DNA from: an uncultured Opitutaceae bacterium
Lineage (GTDB): Bacteria; Verrucomicrobiota; Verrucomicrobiia; Opitutales; Opitutaceae
Assembly: GCA_937128785.1 (NCBI GenBank)
Contig: CAKZMS010000319.1
Location: forward strand, 1-9,203
Length of the DNA stretch: 9,203 bases
Direction of reading: 5' to 3'
Below are positions 6,874 to 9,203 of this stretch, in pieces. The notes under the pieces are model-generated. The model was not told where the DNA came from, searched no databases, and saw only the letters and a program-made list of their open reading frames with translations. Numbering within the stretch: the stretch's first letter is position 1; each line of letters begins with the position of its first letter. Both the position numbers and the translations under genes were made by a program.

Positions 6874-8145
6874 TCAGATCAACTCATTGTTGATGTTGCC
6901 CGTGGATCCCGCGAAGCGATCCTGATCGATACCCAAGCCTTGTAGCATCGAAACAAACACATTGCTCAGCGGCATGGTGCCTTGCTCGTAGATGAGGTCT
7001 TGGCCGGTGTGGTTGAGATCCCCTCCGGCCACCAGCACCGGCAGATTCTTGTTGGAGTGGGAGCTGCCATTGCCGAGACCGCTGCCGAACAAGATCTGGG
7101 TGCGATCAAAGAGTGAGGCGCCGCCGTCATCGATCTCCTTCAAGCGTGTCATGAACTTGGCCAGGGAGCGGGTGTGCATCTGTTCGATGCGAATCAATTC
7201 TTCGAGCACCTCCGGGTCTTTGCCGTGGTGGGATTGCCCGTGATAACCGGAAAGCTGGTCGCCGCCCAAGATGATCGGCAGACCGCCGGCCGGCAACTCA
7301 ATGGAGGCCACGCGAGTCGAATCGTGCTGCAGGGCGAGCGCCGTCATTTCGAACATCAGGTCGAGGTTCTCGTGGAATGTGGTCGGGCGCTCAAGCAGGG
7401 GCGGCACGCCAGGCTTGGGGGTATTGACCCACTGTTGCTGACGTTCGATGCGTTTCTCCACATCGCGGATGGAAGAGAAGTAGGCATCGATCTTTTGCCG
7501 GTCTTCGTAGTCGATCTCCTTTTGCAAGGAGCGGGCATCGTCGGCCACCATATCGAGCACGCTGCGTTGGAATCCCATCGCGCGGTCGGCCGCCTCGGGA
7601 TTGAGATCGTCGACAAACAGGCGCTCGAAGACTTTGACCGGATCGGCCTGCGGCAACAGCGGAACCCCGTTCTCATCCCACGACAGGGTTTGCGAGGGCT
7701 TACCTTCGGAAGCGCCGAGTTGGATCGAGCTGAACCGGCTGTCCCGACTGAGGTGTTTGGCCGCCACCTGATCGAGGGTGATCTGGTTGCGCACCATGAT
7801 CGACTCGCCAATGTATTCCGGTTGATAGACGCCGGAGAGAAAGGAGGGCGTGCCTTTGTGACCACCGTTGATGCCGTGATCGACTCCTGAAACGAGCGTG
7901 AAGTCGTTCCGGTGTTCCATCAGAGGCTCGATCAGCTTCGGCACGCGGGTGCTGCCGGGCGTAGGGTGCCACTCGCCCGGATACATGCCGAGGAAGGTGC
8001 CGACGCAGACAAAGCGACGTCGCACATCGGCCACCGATTTGGCGGTGGCGGCGGGCAGCGGGATGGAGTTGAGGAACGGGAGAGCCAACAGGCCTCCGGC
8101 TCCACGCAGGAATTGTCGGCGATTGAAATGAGCTACGTTTCTCAT
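6874..8145 (-). CDS. Tat-exported DUF1552 protein
   Basis: A 423-residue protein of the DUF1552 family (Pfam PF07586). The N-terminus has the twin-arginine motif NRRQFLR (8-14) followed by the hydrophobic stretch LLALPFLNSIPL, so it is predicted to be exported folded, by Tat. Family landmarks visible are VSGVDHG (85-91) with GGHKGTPSFLSG just after, the histidine-rich YHGQSHHG (301-308), and ILFGSGLGNG followed by SSHSNKNLP and VLVAGG (351-375) near the C-terminus. DUF1552 is generally placed near the sulfatase/alkaline-phosphatase-like DUF1501 proteins; if so, the conserved His and Asp residues could bind metal, but no activity is established to my knowledge. The gene immediately precedes, and probably shares a transcript with, the haem-motif protein, an arrangement seen widely in Planctomycetota, Verrucomicrobiota and Acidobacteriota. 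No Shine-Dalgarno sequence is seen before the ATG at 8145, and no other nearby start keeps the Tat signal. Confidence 0.94.
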   Translation of the reverse strand: MRNVAHFNRRQFLRGAGGLLALPFLNSIPLPAATAKSVADVRRRFVCVGTFLGMYPGEWHPTPGSTRVPKLIEPLMEHRNDFTLVSGVDHGINGGHKGTPSFLSGVYQPEYIGESIMVRNQITLDQVAAKHLSRDSRFSSIQLGASEGKPSQTLSWDENGVPLLPQADPVKVFERLFVDDLNPEAADRAMGFQRSVLDMVADDARSLQKEIDYEDRQKIDAYFSSIRDVEKRIERQQQWVNTPKPGVPPLLERPTTFHENLDLMFEMTALALQHDSTRVASIELPAGGLPIILGGDQLSGYHGQSHHGKDPEVLEELIRIEQMHTRSLAKFMTRLKEIDDGGASLFDRTQILFGSGLGNGSSHSNKNLPVLVAGGDLNHTGQDLIYEQGTMPLSNVFVSMLQGLGIDQDRFAGSTGNINNELI

Positions 8146-8237
8146 GACGGGGTGGCAGAGATGAAGGGTGGTGGGTAACGAAACGGGGGTAGGTCGCCGA
8201 CAGGCGCCCGCTATGCGAGAAGAGCCAAAATCGGCCG

Positions 8238-8296
8238 AAAACGGTCATTTTCCAACCCAAAACGGGCCGGATCCGCTAAAGCGTTTGGTAAAACGG
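8238..8296 (-). repeat. Three spaced CCGTTTT direct repeats upstream of the DUF1552 gene
   Basis: The heptamer CCGTTTT (AAAACGG on the plus strand) occurs at 8238-8244, 8259-8265 and 8290-8296. The start-to-start spacings are 21 and 31 bp, close to two and three helical turns, so all three would face the same side of the DNA. A longer related pair, CCAAAATCGGCC (8225-8236) and CCAAAACGGGCC (8257-8268), overlaps them. The set lies about 95-150 bp upstream of the DUF1552 start, where an activator or repressor would be expected. The function is inferred only from placement and spacing. Confidence 0.4.
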
Positions 8297-8304
8297 TTAA
8301 GCGG
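8273..8304. promoter_or_regulatory. 32-bp imperfect palindrome, candidate operator
   Basis: CCGCTAAAGCGTTT (8273-8286) and AAACGGTTAAGCGG (8291-8304) are inverted repeats around a 4-nt GGTA centre; 12 of 14 arm positions are complementary. Read on the minus strand, the dyad contains two CG-centred sub-sites of the form AA-N-CG-N-TT (AACCGTTT and AAACGCTTT), 12 bp apart, a pattern reminiscent of LacI-family operators. It lies about 128 bp upstream of the DUF1552 ATG, within the 354-bp gap 8146-8499 that otherwise holds only the repeats listed separately. A GC/AT-mixed dyad with no U-tract argues against a terminator. The regulator is unknown and not encoded in this window. Confidence 0.45.
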
Positions 8305-8329
8305 TGGAGGTGACGTGCGGGCACCAAAA

Positions 8330-8394
8330 GGGGTCGAGTCGTAAAAAATGAATTACGGCTGCGCCTTCATTCACTTTTTAACGACATCAACCCC
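8330..8394. repeat. Long palindromic element 1 (REP/BIME-like)
   Basis: A nested palindrome of 65 bp. The outer arms GGGGT (8330-8334) and ACCCC (8390-8394) enclose an inner stem of GTCGT, AAAAA and TGAAT (8338-8353) against ATTCA, TTTTT and ACGAC (8369-8385), with one mismatch and one bulged base. The 15-nt loop contains a further GGC-TGC-GCC mini-stem (8357-8365). The start GGGGTC-GA-GTCGT matches the start of the neighbouring element at 8415 apart from the two central bases. Such folded intergenic repeats usually spread with REP-associated (IS200-like Y1) transposases; no transposase is present here. In the minus direction it could also stabilise or end the upstream DUF6807 transcript. Confidence 0.6.
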
Positions 8395-8414
8395 AGGGGG
8401 ATTCGAACGTCATC

Positions 8415-8471
8415 GGGGTCATGTCGTGAATCTCGCCGAAGCCTCAGCGAAGGCGGATCCGACCTGACCCC
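8415..8471. repeat. Long palindromic element 2 (REP/BIME-like)
   Basis: GGGGTCA (8415-8421) and TGACCCC (8465-8471) form perfect 7-bp outer arms. After one mismatch GTCG pairs with CGAC, then after a small internal loop CGCC pairs with GGCG, leaving a GAAGCCTCAGCGAA loop. The element lies 20 bp from element 1 and shares its terminal GGGGTC-NN-GTCGT sequence, while the interiors differ: AT-rich in element 1, GC-rich here. That points to two members of one repeat family, not a single duplication. It ends 28 bp before the stop codon of the DUF6807 gene and is therefore in that transcript's 3' region. Confidence 0.6.
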
Positions 8472-8499
8472 TTCCCCGCACGCCAGCAAATCTGCCGTC

Positions 8500-9203
8500 C
8501 TACTCCGCCGCGTAATTTTCCCAATGCGGGCCAACCTCCGCCGCCCCGACCGCTTCCGCGAACACCAGCAGCCGATACCGCAGCGTGATTATTTCGCCGG
8601 GCTCGATCTGCCAATCGTGCTCCTGGGCCGGGACGTAGTTGAAGAAGACATGTTTACCTTCGTCGGGCCAGATGCGCATCCGCTGCGGCGCATCGTGGTT
8701 TTCGGGGTGACCCATGATCACCACCGAAGACTCACCTGACTCGGTGGGTCCATGCATGATCACCCAATCACCCCGTGTGGCGTGACCTTCGGTGCGATCC
8801 AAGCCCGTCGATGTGATGTAAGAGTCATTGTCCTCGCCCCACTTTTCCGGCGCCCGGAAAGCGATGCCGCCGCCATAACGGTAAGCGGGCATCTCCAACG
8901 CATGGTCCGAGATATTCGTCTGCACCACCGTGTAGTCGACGACATGGGCATCGCCTAGAACTTGGGCGGAGACGGTGAAGGTTTCTTCCAAGATCACCAC
9001 CTCCGGCAGGCCATCCTTCGCCAAAGCCACCTGTTGTTGACGCACCGTGAAGCCTGCCGAGCCGGCGGACTCCTCTCGCGCCAATACGCCCACAAACCGG
9101 ACCTGGGCCTTGCCCGCACGAAGGTTCCAAAAATCCAAATCACGTCCGTTCCACTTGGTGCGCACCCAGGCATGCCAGACCCCCATGTGGTGAATGTGCT
9201 CGG
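8500..9203 (-). CDS. DUF6807 (PmoA-like) protein, N-terminus beyond right edge
   Basis: The frame is open to the right edge and ends at a TAG at 8500-8502, giving 233 visible residues. The ATG at 9186 is probably not the start, because the codons upstream of it read EHIHH and continue into MGVWHAW, together resembling the His-rich DHPHHRGLWFAH-type motif of the DUF6807 family (once labelled 'methane oxygenase PmoA'). Further family-like segments are YRYGGGIAFRAPEKW, RGDWVIMHGP, VIMGHPENHDAPQRMRIW and LRYRLLVFAE near the end. The family name does not imply methane oxidation; these are soluble, beta-rich proteins of unknown activity, often found beside Gfo/Idh/MocA oxidoreductases and sugar-related genes in Verrucomicrobiota and Planctomycetota. 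Any signal peptide lies outside the window. The conserved His cluster could bind a metal or sugar; that is inference. The gene is separated from the DUF1552 gene by 354 bp with two palindromic repeats, so co-transcription is uncertain. Confidence 0.85.
   Translation of the reverse strand, partial: EHIHHMGVWHAWVRTKWNGRDLDFWNLRAGKAQVRFVGVLAREESAGSAGFTVRQQQVALAKDGLPEVVILEETFTVSAQVLGDAHVVDYTVVQTNISDHALEMPAYRYGGGIAFRAPEKWGEDNDSYITSTGLDRTEGHATRGDWVIMHGPTESGESSVVIMGHPENHDAPQRMRIWPDEGKHVFFNYVPAQEHDWQIEPGEIITLRYRLLVFAEAVGAAEVGPHWENYAAE

Noticed and set aside
7174..7890. 238-codon plus-strand frame opposite the DUF1552 gene
   Set aside because: Antisense shadow of a gene with clear family motifs; no recognisable protein features of its own.
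8227..8255. TTGGAA and GATTTT 17 bp apart on the minus strand as a sigma-70 promoter for the DUF1552 gene
   Set aside because: Only about 4/6 and 3/6 matches to consensus, and several equally poor pairs can be found nearby; not strong enough to list.
8395..8412. tRNA T-arm-like GTTCGAATCCCCC on the minus strand (possible tRNA end or attachment site)
   Set aside because: The bases that should form the 5' side of the T-stem (TGACG) do not pair with CCCCC, and no acceptor, D or anticodon arm is found upstream. It is the spacer between the two palindromes.
9184..9186. ATG as the start of the DUF6807 gene
   Set aside because: The upstream in-frame codons continue the family's His-rich motif (EHIHH before MGVWHAW), so this Met is internal.

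Overview
The window reads as chromosomal DNA of a Gram-negative, GC-rich bacterium of the Planctomycetota-Verrucomicrobiota-Chlamydiota group, most likely an Opitutae-type Verrucomicrobiota. The grounds are a large TonB-dependent receptor (so an outer membrane), a paired set of 'planctomycete cytochrome' (DUF1587/1592-type) and DUF1552 proteins, a Tat-exported Gfo/Idh/MocA oxidoreductase and a DUF6807 protein. These families are all abundant in that group. The taxon is an inference from gene content; no rRNA or other phylogenetic marker is present.

All five genes lie on the minus strand, so transcription runs from high to low coordinates. In that order they are: (1) the C-terminal part of a DUF6807 (PmoA-like) protein, cut by the right edge (8500-9203); (2) a Tat-exported DUF1552 protein (6874-8145); (3) a Sec-exported, two-CxxCH DUF1587/1595/1592/1588/1585 protein (4417-6831), 42 bp after gene 2 and almost certainly co-transcribed with it; (4) a TonB-dependent receptor of the Xanthomonas/Caulobacter carbohydrate-transport type (1412-4114), followed by a clear intrinsic terminator; (5) a Tat-exported Gfo/Idh/MocA oxidoreductase, cut by the left edge (1-1144). 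The genes are intact; no frameshift or broken gene was found.

The intergenic stretches carry most of the unusual structure. The 354-bp gap upstream of the DUF1552 gene holds two adjacent long palindromes (8330-8394 and 8415-8471). Their four arms share a GGGGTC-NN-GTCG-like sequence, which looks like a pair of REP/BIME-type elements. Next to them are a 32-bp imperfect dyad (8273-8304) and three helically spaced CCGTTTT repeats, a plausible operator region. A second REP-like palindrome built on CCGCGG (1288-1306) lies upstream of the oxidoreductase. A 9-bp inverted repeat flanks the candidate start region of the receptor gene.

Together the genes suggest a saccharide-type uptake and oxidation locus: outer-membrane import by the TonB receptor and periplasmic processing or redox chemistry by the DUF1552/DUF1592 pair, the oxidoreductase and the DUF6807 protein. 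The substrate cannot be read from the sequence, and DUF1552 and the DUF1592 module have no established biochemical role that I know of.
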